A DNA stretch of 64,000 nt from Verticillium longisporum (taxonomy: Eukaryota; Ascomycota; Sordariomycetes; Glomerellales; Plectosphaerellaceae). Location of the stretch: NCBI GenBank assembly GCA_019188255.1, contig JAETXT010000009.1, forward strand, positions 2,232,001 to 2,296,000, in the 5' to 3' direction. Under the pieces are notes generated by a model. It saw only the letters and a list, made by a program, of their open reading frames with translations. It searched no databases and was not told the origin of the DNA. Numbering within the stretch: position 1 is the first letter of the stretch; each line of letters begins with the position of its first letter. The position numbers and the translations under genes are program-made. Of this stretch, positions 24,928-43,708 are shown one piece after another.

Positions 24928-26020
24928 CTGGGAAGCCACTTGATCTCGATGAAAGACTCTCACTCGTTCCCCAACCTTGCAATATTTTTGTGCCCCTGCT
25001 GCAGCTTTTCTGCAGTTTCTGCTCCACCATTTGCAGAGATCCAAGACATCAGACCCAGAGGTTCGTCATGTTTTGTGGGCGAAGAAGAGGCACACGAACT
25101 GGTTCCCCCAAGATGTCGGTTTGTTGCTTGCTCGTTCGTCCCGCTTGCCCGCTCACCTGCAGGTGTTCGTCTGAAGTCGGCGTTCGCACGCGCGTGCATC
25201 TCGATTGCAGCGGACATTGATTTTCTCTTCCTTTTTACCCGACTGCAGGCAAGCAGGCGGCGTGCTTCATGCACCTTCATCCCTCATGCCGCGTGATGGG
25301 AAGAAAAGGTCCCGAACCGACTGAAAAACGGTCGGGTTCCTGCAGATGCGTACGCCCTCGCTGCCAGTGAAATCGCTCTCCGCAAATCTTCCCATGACCT
25401 GGCAGATCACATGCCATCGGACCCCTCACTCTGGGCTCAGGGAGGCAAGGTACTGTCTAGTGCCTGGACACGTTCAATTAGGAAGCGAGGCACGGTAAAG
25501 GGGCAGGCCAGGTTGTGCTGAGTCGTACAGGCCATGGCTCTCCACAATCCTACCTCTCAGGTCTCGATGCATCTCCTCTTGCCGATGCTACTGTTGCTGC
25601 TGGCTGCTCTCCTCTGGGGAGCCCTTGGCGGCTCGACTGGCGCTGATTCACTGATTCCATCGCGAATCCACCCGCTTGCCTATAGGCATGTCCTGATATT
25701 GTCGATGGCGTGCATGTTGATTCGCGACCTTCCCATCCATCCGAACCCCGACCGGGCTTCGGGCAGGCAGTCTCGTCCGGACCGCTGATTTGACAAGCAA
25801 CAGGGTAGGACAGAGCAATAATAAACGCAAAATAGCATTGTGGTCCCCGAAGAGACATGTCAAGACCGTTGTAAAAGTCAGAGGGTGAGGCCGTGCGCGG
25901 GACCGCCCCCTGAGGCTTCCCCGCTCCTGCCCCGCCCGGCCCCCCAGTGCCCTGGCCAGGCGGCCGTAATTCTGCTCGGACCCGCCCCGTGATGGTTCTC
26001 TTGAGCCATCGAAAGAAAGA

Positions 26021-26032
26021 GGGGGGGGGGGG
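26021..26032 (+). repeat. Poly(G) run, 12 nt
   Basis: Twelve consecutive G after GAAAGAAAGA. Its length is likely unreliable in the assembly. Confidence 0.9.
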
Positions 26033-28600
26033 AATCTTGATACATGTAAGTAAGTACGCTCAATGAAACCATAAGGTGGGATTCAGGGATCTTGGGCAGC
26101 ACGACAAAAGCGCGCCGGGCATCCCAGCTGCATAGCAGACGGACGGGCCACAATCGGGATGCAAAATTGACAGGCCTTTCACTTCAAGTCTTCGGATTAC
26201 GCGACGACCGTGGATGAGCGTATTTAATCTGGGCGCTGAGACACCAACAAGCCGGGTCGTTTCGTGACGGTAGGACTGCCTATTGGTCAGGTGCTGCAAT
26301 TAGAAAATTTGAAAACCGCCCTTGGTTCGAGAGTGCAGTCGAAATATTTCGCATCGAAGTAGAAACTGAAATCATCCACTTTCGATCAAACAGTGCCTGA
26401 CACCTGAAGACGACGTGCATATGCCTCCATGGACCGCTGCAGATGAGCGGCGCCGGCGCCACCTTCTAACCTGGGTGTCCTGGTTAGGTATCGAGGGGAA
26501 TCAACAAGTCGAGGCCAGGGGGGAAACGACTGGACCGTGCAGACATGGACTTCTTGCACACGGAGCTGCGGCGAGGGTTTGACAGACGGCGATAACATGC
26601 ACCGGTCCGGACAGGTCCGGGCAGGTCCTGGCCATGAACCTGTCGTTCAAGGAAAACACGGACTCGACGATAGCTTTTGACCATGACACGTCATTGCCGG
26701 TCTTCTTCATGGAATAAATCCAGGCATGTCCATGTCGATGTTGATGCCCATGTCCCACCACCCCCACGTTAGAGAACGATTTCGGCTACGGCGATCGCTC
26801 CGTCTCCCCACGGACTGGTGCGCGACATCGAGGCCGCGAAGCGAGAAATGTCAAAATGTTTTTTTTTTCCTTGCAAGGGCTGCCAATCATGCCATGCTGA
26901 GACTTTGACACCTCGGCGATCCTTGTGGCTAGGCCAATCTGAGCCGCAAAACCCTTTCCAGTCCCCTCATCGGTGTTTCCGACCCAAGATGGCATCTACT
27001 CCTTCGGAATGATAGTCATCAGGCTCGTCCATCGGGACCGAAGCCGGACCGGTGCCACGGTCTGTTTTAGTGTGGTATGGCCGCACTGCATGGCGCTTGT
27101 ACCCAAGAACAAGGACCAGAGTGCTCTGCGGTCGCCAATGGGGAGGGCGCGGAGGTTCCGACAGGTTTGCGCTGGGGGGAAGCTCGTTCGGCTGGACGAA
27201 GGTGGTTGCGACATTGCATATTTTCGGGTCTCCATACGACTTCATTGCAGGTTCATGCAGCGATCTTCTGTTTTAGCTGTCCTGATGCCTAGGTGTCTTG
27301 GTGTGTTGATGCAGGTTCGTGACCTTTCTCCGAGGATCGAGCTGCTAGCCTGACGGGTTCCTCAGACCGAGATGAAGCTCGCCATGCATTGCCCTCTCAC
27401 CGTGGCGAGGTGGCTTGGGGGCGCTGATAGTCAGACGCCGGTCCGCTTCGTTCAAGCGAGGCCAAGCGAGCCAGGCGACGCCCTAACAGGGGCACCAGCG
27501 ATACAAGGCTTTACAGTAATCGCTAGTGATACTTGACACTGTTGCTGAAACCACCAGGAGAAGAACTCGATAGTGCTGGTGCTTGCTTGACCGGTAGGCG
27601 CAGCCATCTGCGTCCTGTGTGTTTTCGTTTGATGCCACCTTTGCCCTCGTGCTCGTTGGGTTGTGAAGGCTGCGAGAGGTTGGGAAAGCATCACCCACCT
27701 CACACGCCGGACCCTCAGCACCCCCGACATGGCAGTTGACGACAGTGTGGAGGGCTCAGCACATGGCAAGACCAGGTGCATGGGAGCATGGGAAGGGACG
27801 GGGCCTTGCCTTCAGGGTTCCTACCCAAGCTCGTTGGGTGGGCGGGCAGCGGGAGCCCTTGTTCCCCCCTGCTTCAAATCATCGTGCCCCGCCGCCCCGC
27901 CCGACTACACCCCGCTTTTATCGCTTCGATGGGACTACCATGGGCTACCCATGCAGTTTCGGCTTCGTTTCAGCTCGAGCGGCAACCTCTGGGGGTGACT
28001 TTGTCGGCCAGGGCCCTTCGCAGGCAAGCATTATCCCCTGTGATGAGTGGCCTCTCTGCCAGCAGAAGATGACTTGCCTTGCTCCTGATGTTGTGTCAAT
28101 CATTACGTAGAAGCACACAGGACCCCAAGTGGCGTTGGCTAGTGCATTCGAGATCTCCGGACCGCCTCCAGCTTTCACGTTGTGGCGTCGATGCCCACCA
28201 TCCATTGATGCATACATGGTACACCTTCCTGTTCAAGCACGCGTTTCATTTCGCTAACAGGTGCAAACAGAGGGCGGAACAAGCGACGAGAAGGACCACC
28301 TGCGGTTGCTTTGCTGCCCAGCTATCATCGCATCCACTCGTCTCTGGGCGAGCTGGCTGGTTGCTGCCTTCATTCGCCTAAGAATAGCTCCCACGTTTAT
28401 GTTTCCGTGTCAAGGGGGATTATCTCCTCGCCACGAGGCTTTGCGACCTTTCCCGTGCAGCCTTCAAGGCATACCAAGCTCTGCGTGCTTCACACGTTGG
28501 ACTGATCCTCCAAGACAAGACGCCACACATGAACGTGTCGAACCCCTCCCCTTCCCCCCACGGAGGGCGCAGCTATCTGCACCTGGTCCTTACTCGATTC

Positions 28601-31600
28601 TCAGTTAAGCACGTATTGCCCACATCAACACCAGGTGACATCCTGTCGTGACGTAGGTTTGGAAGGAAGTCCACTGATGCACCTCGCCTCCCTGGTACAC
28701 TGATGATCGGACATAAACAACCAATCGGGGAAGAACGTTTCGCCTGCATGTGGTGCTTCTTGCCTCGCGGTATCAGCATCCACAGTGGCAATGGCCTTGT
28801 CGGCTGAGGTTTTGGTACTTGGAACGGCAGCTGCGGCCTCAAAAATGTAAATGCAACCGTGGCGGAGGCAGACACACATTGGTCGAGGGGGGAAAGAGCG
28901 GTCCAAGCGCACACAGAAGTTCGTAGTGGAGGTGCGGGGAAGGTAGCTCGAAGCCTTGCTGTGAGTGCCTTCCACCAGGAACAACCGACGCTGATGGCGT
29001 GAGTGGTACTTGCAACATGCCCAAGGCCAGCCGGCTGCCGGCAAGGCAAGGTGTTGACTCTCATCAATACCTACCGCCGCCGCTACCACTACAATAGGTG
29101 TGTATCTTGTTTGCTTCGTTGCTCTAGGCACCACCGTATCGCCTGACGCTCGCATCGCCAAACCCATCTCACATGCTGTATTGTAATGGCACAATACAGT
29201 GGTACATGTACAGCCTTGCAACACACCAGACCTGGCTGGCTTACGACAGAGTACCTCTACCGCCTTACCTTGCTTGACTTGGGGGACTGCCCAACCGGAA
29301 CACTGCCTTTGACCAGGCAAACCTTGGGCTGAGACCAGTAGGTAACGAAGCAACTTGACTTCAGTCCACTGGAAGAAAGTCCTAATCCACAACTAGCAAC
29401 AACTGTCAGCGGCAGCTGCGCCATGATTCGATTCTCTACATGGGTGTGACGTACAACGGAATCATCTAGACCTGCATGAATGGACTTCCGCAACACCATA
29501 TGACGCTCGCAACAATGCGACGTCGAAATGCCGAATCACGCTATTGACCTTATCTGGCAAGGGTGCTCCCCGTCCTTCACCTGGTGCCCGGGATGGGCTG
29601 CAGCCTGTGAGCTGAATCGACTGCTTACGCTCCAATAGGGGACCTTCCCCTGCCTCCCCTGCCCTGCACTGAGGTTGGGCAGTATTGCGTGCGAAGAAAG
29701 GTGCCGACCGATCAAGCCGTATTCCTTTGCAGACTCGCATCGACAACGACTGCTCTTGATGTTGATAGGCATCGCCGCCTGCTTACTGAGTCCCACGCAC
29801 GCCCGGGTCCAGCGGCACCTGGGAGCTGCATGCACTGCGACTTTCGCATGGCCACGTTCAAGCAGCCCTGCTTTCTGCGATGACCCTCGTCGCCCCTCGA
29901 TTGGGATTTAATCGCCAAGCTGAACGGTCTGCGTCTTCTCCCACGACTAGCAGACTGTGATAAACAACTTGTATTTCTAGATGAAATTCGCCCTGCGCCG
30001 TTCTCGGCCGAAATGTAGGCGGATGGCAAGCATGAGACGTTCGATATCTAATCTGAAAACCCTACAGGCCCATCACACTGCACCCTGCCTCGAGGTCTCT
30101 GTACGCTACCCTTACCGCGTCATTTAACCCTGTAGCTACAGGCAGGATGACACACATTGAATAGCTTGACTCAAGATCATCGGAGCAGTCGGCTGTTAGA
30201 GCATGACATGATGATCTGCCCCATCTTGGCGTGCAGCCGACCTCCGAAGCCGGGGCCCTCGGCCATTTACATGAACATTGGCAAAGTGAGCATCTGAGGT
30301 GTGCGGTAGCATAGCCAGGCTCCTTGAACCGTAATCCGTCATGGTAGCATGAATATCAGCACGTCGGACACAACGTTGTTGGGAAAACCCAAGCCCCGAC
30401 GGACCTTAGCGGGCGGATCTACACAAGTAACAAGGTCAGGGCATCCGGCCGAATACATGACGGAGCTCATCACTTGGCAGCGTCTTCAGGGCTGACTTTC
30501 AGCTCCAAGCGACGGCTTTGTTAGAGCCTCAGGGGCCGAAGCGCTAGTGAGTCGAAGGAATGCTGGGCTGAGCAGCGGGCTCATCTGCGTGACGGGGAGC
30601 GCCCCCAGGGGGTGGCTCTTTCGACTCGTCACAGTCTGGTCTAACGGCGGTGTTCCAGGTCTCTCGCACATCAGCCCTTCCTCGAATGACCCCAGAACAT
30701 CCTATTGCGGTCGTGTCGGTCCCGCGTCAAAGCAGCCGAGATTAGGAAGCAAGACATCAGGAGAGTCTTCTGGGTCAAAGTGACCAGGACGCCGCCGACA
30801 TATCTTTTTCAACAGTCCATCTGATAATTCCGTCGGCCGAGGCTGCCCCCTGCTGATAGCCAATTCGGATGTCGAGCCGACAGGAACATGGTGTGATTGT
30901 TTTGCAAGCGATTCATGCTGGTGGAGGCCATGGGGCGAAACGAAGCCACGAGCTTGCTTGGCTTCATCAGGACAGGGCGCCAGGTCGACCAGTACAGTAC
31001 ACCGAGCCCGTGGCTGCCCCGAGAGCTCCTAGTTGCTCCATATTCGGTTGTCGCCTTCCACGCTTGACCACATATCAGGCGAATACTGTCAACATGGTAC
31101 CCTTGCACAGCGACCAGAAGCGGATTGACAGCCACCTCCGGCTCGGAAAATATGTCCAGGATGGGCTCAAGACATGTACAATGTGGGACGAGTGAAGCAG
31201 CTACAGTATGGCCGTGACTTCCACCGGAGTCCAAGGATAGTAAGGCCACGGGCAACTAGGAAAGCTCATTTCAGATTATCAATGGTGTGCCAATACAGAG
31301 GACGCCAGAAAGAGAAACAGTCGGGTTTTCAGAACCCACCCAAGCCACCCGCGAGGAAACAAATTGATTCTGGCCTTAATGGATGCGACATATCGGAACG
31401 GCGTATGGTGCAGGCGGATTGGTCGCTGCGCTCTGTCTCAATTGCACAGTACGGCCGACTCGGGCTTTTGGTAACATCAGGTCCGGGGTTGTGAGTCTCC
31501 AAATGAGACGCGCATGGCGATCATCAGGCTAGCTCGCGGCAGATGGGCCTGCCTTAATTCACAGTCCCAGAAGTCACGACGACGGTGAGCAGAAGAATGC

Positions 31601-33130
31601 TGGGCAAGACAGACACACAGTTTTTGCTGGGTCCACTGCCGAAAATTGGGACCGCATCATCTTCTTTGCGTAGGCCTGGCGGGGTCATGATCGTCACCGG
31701 TCATCCTGATTTATGCCTGGTTGGGAAAGGAGTTTGGGAGCCAGGTGACGTGCTCTCCTTCCCCGCTCCCCTGCTCTCAGGTCGAGACAGTCGACTCCTG
31801 GTAACGGCCTGGGCTGGGCTGGCCTGCCTCAACGACAGGCACACCACCAGCCAACGAGGGTGACCGTCCACATGTTCCCACCAACATGGCGTCGGGGCGT
31901 CATCCCAGCCCAAAGATCAGCGGGTGGTGGAGAGCAGAGAGCCTGGACTGGGAGAATTTGGCGAGCCCGTTGCTGTGGTCATCCCGTTGCGGCTTGAAGC
32001 CGAATTATGGACTCTCTGTCGGGTTAGCCATTGCGGCTGGACGCCGGGATGAGCGGGGACGCTGGAATGTGGCTGACAGTAGGCTACATGGTACTGCACA
32101 GAGAGGCTCCTGCACAGAGATTCGCGGCGAATTGGGACAGCGGTGGCTTTGCCTTTGTCCTGACAGGCAGCACAAGGCACTCTTACTCGTGTCATACAAG
32201 TACCAAACAATCGACGTGAGGCTAAGACAGCACCGATCCCGCACATTGGCGTCGCATGGGAAATTGCGCGAAAACGGGCCCGGAATCTGGGAGAAAAGGA
32301 AATGCTAGCGAAGAGACGGCGGCGCGACAATGGTTTTGCAGAATGCGACGAAATGGATGGGCGTGGTCACGTACTCGACGATATTGGACTTGTTTCTACA
32401 AATCTGGCTCCAGGTCTGTGCGTCTTCGGCCTGTCCTCCGACCAGCCACCAGAACACGATTCTGATCAAGGGCTGGCAACCCTGGAGGAGGGAAGAGACT
32501 GTGTGCTCTGTATCTGCACGCGAGTAAGGACGCCGGAGCACGGAAATGGTCTCTGATCGTCGACATGACGATAGCGCAGAGAGAGTCGTGTCGAAGCTGT
32601 CACCGTGAGGAGAGGACCAGTTCGCATGTGGCGGATGAAACATTGGAAGCTCGACAACGACGTCAGCGCAAAAGCCTGTCACGCACCACGTCTGCCTCAG
32701 CGTCTCAAGCAGGTAGGATCTGCTCCGCAAGAACGATCATCTTCATGTGAGCAGCGGTGTCTCCTCTCGACTAGCTACTACTCCGTGTCAGATGCTAGGA
32801 AATGGCGGTAGCCTACTGTTGTAAGTACACGCTGCCTTGCCATCAGGCGTTTGTGTGCTGAGTTGACAGCATGACAGGCTATACTGTCTAGGGCGATGGG
32901 ACTTGACTCGAGATTCACGACTGCCGTGTAACCAGAGCAGCGCTAGCTGGTCACAGAGGCTAGACCAACCCTTAACTGTTCGAGCTGGTAGACAGAGCCG
33001 ACGCAAATCATGGTCACTACTATCAACGTGCCAAGCTCTAAGCTTCCGGCCCCGTCCCGGATAGCTAGCAGACAACAGCAAACACACCCATCCACACCCG
33101 CTAAAAGATCGAAACGAACAGCCCAGTAAC
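28601..33130. other. Gene-free stretch, part 5
   Basis: No gene supported. The largest frame (minus strand 28625-29392, 255 codons) contains no recognisable domain and its composition (many Cys, Trp, Arg) is unlike real genes of the window. Other frames (30809-31255, 31886-32308, 32305-32730) are similar. Confidence 0.45.
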
Positions 33131-38594
<5,464 letters not shown>

Positions 38595-40969
38595 AGAACA
38601 CACAAGGTTGACGAAGCAAAATGGAAACAAACAAGACAACGACAAAAAGAAAACAAACGAGCAAATACCTGCACGACCCTCCCTACCAGCATCGCCCCAC
38701 AGAGCGACGCTTAACATCTTGCCTTTTCCTCGCAGGCCATTCCGCCCTCTCACACCAATGGCCTCGATGTGTACCAATAACTACACGCCGTCACGCTCTC
38801 CTGCTTTGTCTCCTTTCTCTTTCTTTGACTTTTCTCCAGCTGCAGGCGCTGTATACCTGAAAAGGGAGATACCACGCGGGTTCCACAGGACCGAGTTGTC
38901 GACAGACCAGCACGGGCGTCGCACAGCCATGGCCATGACGGCCTATGTTTTTGATTGATCTTTTTTTTTCGGGGCAATTTTGGAGAGAAGAAGAAAAAAG
39001 ACACGAAGTGGTCGACATTGACCAGTCTGCATCCCGTTCTGGCGTCGTCCCATTTTTGCTTCGAGGCAAAAGATGTGGTGAGGAGAGTAGAGGACACGTC
39101 CACTCCCCTTCACACCTTTCCCTCCTGGGAGTGATCGAAAGCCGCGAGGCTCACTCGGCACCCCCCGTTTCCTATGATCTCTCTTTCTCTGTTCAATTCC
39201 CTTTTGTCCATCGATACCTCTAATACCGCATCTGCTCTTGGGAAACACGGTGGGCGGACATTCTGACATTTTTTTTTGCGCTGAAATTTTCCGTTTGGAT
39301 ATCCTTGAGGATTCGGGCCATGTTTGTATGTTTCCCCTTTTGTTTATCGTGTACATGATTTGATGGGGCGAGCTGGTGTGCTGCCTCTCTCTTAATGGCT
39401 GAGTTGTTGTTACTGTTGTCGAATTTGAGGATAAGCGCGAAGAGGAAGCGAACGGGATGCCCACGATGCAACGAGACTCAACGGAAGCATGCTCGCAAGA
39501 GCGCAGGAGATTTGAGGGGGGCTTGGCGGAGCAGATGAATCGGGTGATTCCTCGCTCCCCTTTGCCCCCCCTTTTCCCTCACGACGTGCGGAGATTTGAC
39601 GGCCCCATTACGAACGACTGGAAAGAGGCGGATGGTGCATTGTTAATACGGGCAGAAGGCAGGAGGCGTGGTGACTGATGCCGTGGAAGAAGGCGGCAGC
39701 GGGGGGAGAAAAGGATATGCGTTGGTGACAGCGGCATGCCAATCTGTACTTGTAGTGAGTGATCCCTCCCGCAAGGGAGAGGGGGGCGAGAAGTCTAGTA
39801 GCAGCGCAATCGACCGAGGGGACCTGGGATATATATGTGTTCAATGGAAAGCAAACAAATCAAGTCCAAAGAAAACAAAATCGAAGAGAGGCAGCAGAGA
39901 GTGACTCGCGAGTCCAAGTCGCTTGCGCCGCCGTCGCGCCTCTGCACCTTATATGAGGCTGTGACCGTTGGGAGAGGTCGTGTGGGCCTACCACTTCCGT
40001 TTGCTGCGCAGCAGCGATGGCGATGCGAGGTAGCAGAGGTGCCTACCTCCCTAGATAGGTAGGTAAGTATGGAAACGTGGACCCTCGCACGCGGCCATGA
40101 TGGCCTTGCAAGGCAGGTTGCCTTTGCCGGCAGGCGAATATGCAGACGCAAGGGGGCGGCGGACGAAATGACGGGCAGCGTGAAGGAAGGGGGAGGTTTC
40201 CTGGGGGAGGTTTCCCTGGTGGCGACGCCCTCTGGTCGGTTGAAGATGGTTCGGCAGGACGGCGAGCCGATGCAGGCGGATGGGTGGGTGCCTGGGCGAG
40301 AGGAGCGGGGGGGGGCCTGCGTGAGGGAGGAGTTGCGCTGGTGAGAGGGAAGGGATGAATGATGAGCATGTATGTATTTGTAGGGCCCCGTCGTTGGGTG
40401 ACGTGATACGTGATATGAGGCTATCTCGGGTGTATTGGCGGGTGTTTGTGGAGGTGCGAAGAAGAGGGTGTCGTCGTGTGGGTGATACCATGAGTTCATC
40501 AGGCTGCACCTGCCTCGCTCCCGTTCCACCAGCACCACGGCTGACGGGTTCTTTCACATGCTGGGTGCTGGTGAATGGGGGCGAGGCAGGTGCGGCCTGA
40601 TGGACAGATCAATGGGCGAATAAATGACAGAAGGCAATCACGGTGGAAAGAGGAACGCGCGGGGTGGATGAGCAGGACCATGAATGAGGGTTTATGTGAG
40701 TGACGATGGGGGTCTCGCTCGGCGCGTAGACGTGTCAGAATATCCAATCTCTCGCCCGCTCGCTCTCCTCAGCGGAGGCGGCACGCTCCTCAGAAGGGCG
40801 GCACGGCGCTTCGAGTTCACTCTTGGATGCATGCGGCGCGGGAGACGCGAGAGGCGGGAGGCGACGTTGGGACGAGGTTGGTGTGTCATTGGCTGTAATT
40901 CTGGGGCTTCGATTCGCCAGCAGCCACCCATTGTGGCCAGTCAGACAGACGATAGAGAGTCAGACAGAC

Positions 40970-41010
40970 AGTACCTACAGGTAGTACCTACCTTGGTACT
41001 TAGGTACCTG
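40970..41010. repeat. TACCT/AGGTA palindromic low-complexity block
   Basis: Alternating GTACCTAC, AGGTAGTACC, CCTTGGTAC and TTAGGTACC elements upstream of yme1. Same class as blocks at 52000-52110, 55342-55395, 55453-55545 and 58316-58366. Confidence 0.8.
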
Positions 41011-41326
41011 CTGCCCGGGTCAACATCGGCCCTCGACCGCAGCAGCGGGTCCCTCTTGCCGAACGGTGAACACCACCACAGACAAGGCGCTAGCTAGGCT
41101 AGCGCAAGGCGTCCATGCGTCGTCGACTTGCCATCACGTCAGGTCTTTTGACTCTTTTGACTCAAACCACATTGTGGCCTCTTTCCGCACGATCACCATG
41201 CCGGCTCTCCGGTGAACTATGCGTGCGCCCGCATCAACACGACTTTGGTAACAGTATACTACACGAGGATCCTGCACTTCAGCAGCACGGCAAAGAAGAA
41301 CAAATTTGTCTGACCGCCTCTCCCAC

Positions 41327-41355
<29 letters not shown>
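41327..41355 (+). repeat. (CA)14 microsatellite in the yme1 leader
   Basis: About 29 bp of CA dinucleotides, ending 33 bp before the yme1 ATG and so almost certainly in its 5' UTR. Confidence 0.95.
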
Positions 41356-41357
<2 letters not shown>

Positions 41358-41388
41358 GCCTCTCGCTTGGCCTTCCCTCGCTCTCACC

Positions 41389-43708
41389 ATGGCGTTCCGG
41401 CCGACGGCCGTCTTCGCCCTGAGCGCCGCCAGCCTTGCGCTGCGTCGCCCGCTCGCGCATCCGACCTCCCTGCGATCCCTCCTCAAACTCACGACGACAC
41501 CGAATGCCACGACGAGAGCCCTCGGCCTGCTCCAGACCCAGTCCTTCGGCACCAACGGCGTCTCACGAAACCTCCTGGCCGCCAGGGAAGCGGCGGCGAA
41601 CCGGAACCCCAGCAGCGCCACTGCGCAGAATGCATTCTATCAGCTCCTCCTCAAGGCCAACATGCCCGCCATCATCATCGAGCGCCACAACTCGGGACGC
41701 TTCGCCAACAATGATGCGACAAACGCTGCCTATGGTCAGGCCCTGGCCCTGCAGAACCAGTCGGCCATCGGAGCCCACAGCACCACCTCCATCGGAGCCC
41801 ATAGCACCGCCTTCCTCGGCGCACACGGAGCCCACGCCGACACGCCCGGAACCGGTCTGAGCGACGCGCAGCTGCAGGCCGTGGGCCAGGCTCTCGCCGC
41901 CCGTTCCCAGGGCTCCAATGCTGCCGTCGCCAGCCAGCCCGCTAGCGGTGCTGTTGCTGGTGCTGGTGCTGGTGCTGGTACCGGTGCCGCCGTCGGCACG
42001 CGTAACGGCCCCCTCTTTGTCGTCGTCGACGAGTCTCTTGGCGGCATGCTCTTCCGTTGGACCAAATTCATGCTCTGGTTCGGCCTCTTCGTCTACCTCA
42101 GCATGGTCGCCGTCAGCTTCATCGCCGACGGCTTCAACATGTACAAGCGGCCCGGCGACAAGGCCAACAATAGCGAGGTCAGGGCCGAGAACCAGACGAC
42201 CAAGTTTGCCGACGTGCACGGCGCCACCGAGGCCAAGGATGAGCTCCAGGAGCTCGTCGATTTCCTGCGCAACCCCGACAAGTTCTCCACCCTCGGCGGC
42301 AAGCTGCCCAAGGGCATCCTCCTCGTGGGCCCTCCCGGCACGGGCAAGACGCTTCTCGCGCGTGCTGTCGCCGGCGAGGCCGGTGTGCCCTTCTTCTACA
42401 TGTCTGGCAGCGAGTTTGACGAGGTCTACGTCGGCGTCGGTGCCAAGCGCGTTCGCGATCTCTTCACCTCGGCCAAGGACAAGTCGCCTGCCATCATCTT
42501 CATCGACGAGCTCGACGCCATTGGCGGCAAGCGCAACGCCAGGGACGCCTCCTACGTCAAGCAGACGCTCAACCAGCTGCTCACCGAACTCGACGGCTTC
42601 GAACAGAACAGTGGCGTCATCATCATCGCCGCGACCAACTTCCCCGAGGCCCTCGACAAGGCCCTGACCCGACCCGGCCGCTTCGATCGCCACGTCACCG
42701 TCTCGCTGCCCGACGTCCGCGGTCGCATCGACATTCTGAAGCACCACGCCAAGAAGATCAAGGCCGCCCCCGAGATCAACTTTGAGGCCATCGCCGCCAG
42801 CACCTCGGGCCTGTCTGGTGCCGAGCTCGAGAACATTGTCAACCAGGCCGCCGTCCGTGCCAGCAGGCTCAAGGAGACGGCCGTCACGATGCGTGACTTT
42901 GAGTGGGCCAAGGACAAGGTCATCATGGGTGCCGAGCGCAAGACGGTCATTGGCGAGAAGGAGAAGGAGATGACGGCCTACCACGAGGCTGGCCACGCCC
43001 TCGTCGGCTACTTCAACGCCCAGGGCCCCAACAAGCTGTACAAGGTGACCATTCTGCCGCGCGGCCAGAGTCTCGGCCACACGGCCTACCTGCCGGAGAT
43101 GGACAAGTACTCGTACACGCACAGTGATCTCAAGGCCATCATCGAGACGTCGCTGGGCGGCAAGCTCGCCGAGGAGATTGTCTACGGCAGCGACAAGGTG
43201 ACGACGGGCGTCTCATCGGTACGTGAGCCCGGGAAGCAAAATGGGTGATACACACACACACGGACACGCAAGTGCTAACAATAGGGGACAGGACCTGCAA
43301 AACGCAACCAACATTGCCTTCCAGATGGTGGCCAAGTACGGCATGTCAGACAAGCTCGGCTCTGTCGAGTACAACGGCCGGTACCGCGAGTTGAGCTCGG
43401 AGACGCGTGCGCTTATCGAGCAGGAGGTGCAGCGCTTCATCTCGGAGGGCCAGGAGAACGTACGTGCGCTCCTGACATCGAAGCGCAAGGAACTGGATCT
43501 CCTGGCCAAGGCCCTTGTCGAGTACGAGACGCTCGACCTCAAGGAGGTCGAAAAGGTCATCCGCGGCGACAAGCTGACGGACCGCACGCCGTCGCCCAAG
43601 GGGCCGATGGTCGTCCCGGCGATCGATCCTCTCGTGGCGCCACCAGCACTGGAGCCCGAAGAGGGGCCCTCGGGGCCGGCGCCACCGGCGCCGCCACCGA
43701 CAGCATGA
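41389..43708 (+). CDS. yme1: Mitochondrial i-AAA protease Yme1 (FtsH family)
   Basis: ATP-dependent zinc metalloprotease of the inner mitochondrial membrane facing the intermembrane space; it degrades unassembled or damaged inner-membrane and IMS proteins. Exons 41389-43218 and 43292-43708 (73-bp intron with GCTAACA branch; the GGGGACAG acceptor is chosen because it gives [14 protein letters not shown]). 748 residues. Arg/Ala-rich presequence; one membrane segment near residues 222-246 ([20 protein letters not shown]); Walker A GPPGTGKT near 314; Walker [12 protein letters not shown] near 369; second region of homology [21 protein letters not shown]; zinc site HEAGH near 532. The protease domain ends normally, followed by a Pro-rich tail ([16 protein letters not shown]). 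Odd: residues about 120-150 contain the repeated peptide SIGAHST/LGAHGAH, and 185-200 an Ala/Gly repeat. A single membrane segment favours i-AAA over m-AAA (Afg3/Yta12). Confidence 0.94.

Larger units (their letters stand above)
24401..28600. other. Gene-free stretch, part 4: C/T- and purine-rich tracts
   Basis: Pyrimidine-rich plus strand around 24430-24800, a purine (GA/AAG) tract at 24889-24927 and a G12 run at 26021-26032. Open frames up to 144 codons match no family. The pattern would fit a non-coding transcript or a distal promoter, but this is speculation. Confidence 0.4.
38595..41388. other. 3' flank of zinc-finger gene and upstream region of yme1
   Basis: 2.8 kb without a supported gene; a 247-codon minus-strand frame (39795-40538) is low complexity. 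Near the yme1 end are TACCT/AGGTA blocks (40046-40067 and 40970-41010), a repeated TCAGACAGAC element (about 40939-40970), and a perfect 8-bp inverted repeat with 3-nt spacer (GCGCTAGC-TAG-GCTAGCGC, 41087-41105) about 280 bp before the yme1 ATG. Confidence 0.5.

Noticed and set aside
28625..29392. 255-codon open frame on the minus strand
   Set aside because: No recognisable motif, many Cys and Trp, and no flanking splice pattern that improves it.
39795..40538. 247-codon open frame on the minus strand
   Set aside because: Ser/Pro/His-rich, crosses low-complexity AGGTA and GGGAGG tracts, and has no family resemblance.
41563..43122. 519-codon open frame antisense to yme1
   Set aside because: Shadow of GC-rich codon usage; it lies wholly opposite a clear Yme1 exon and is Val/Gly/Asp/Leu-rich.
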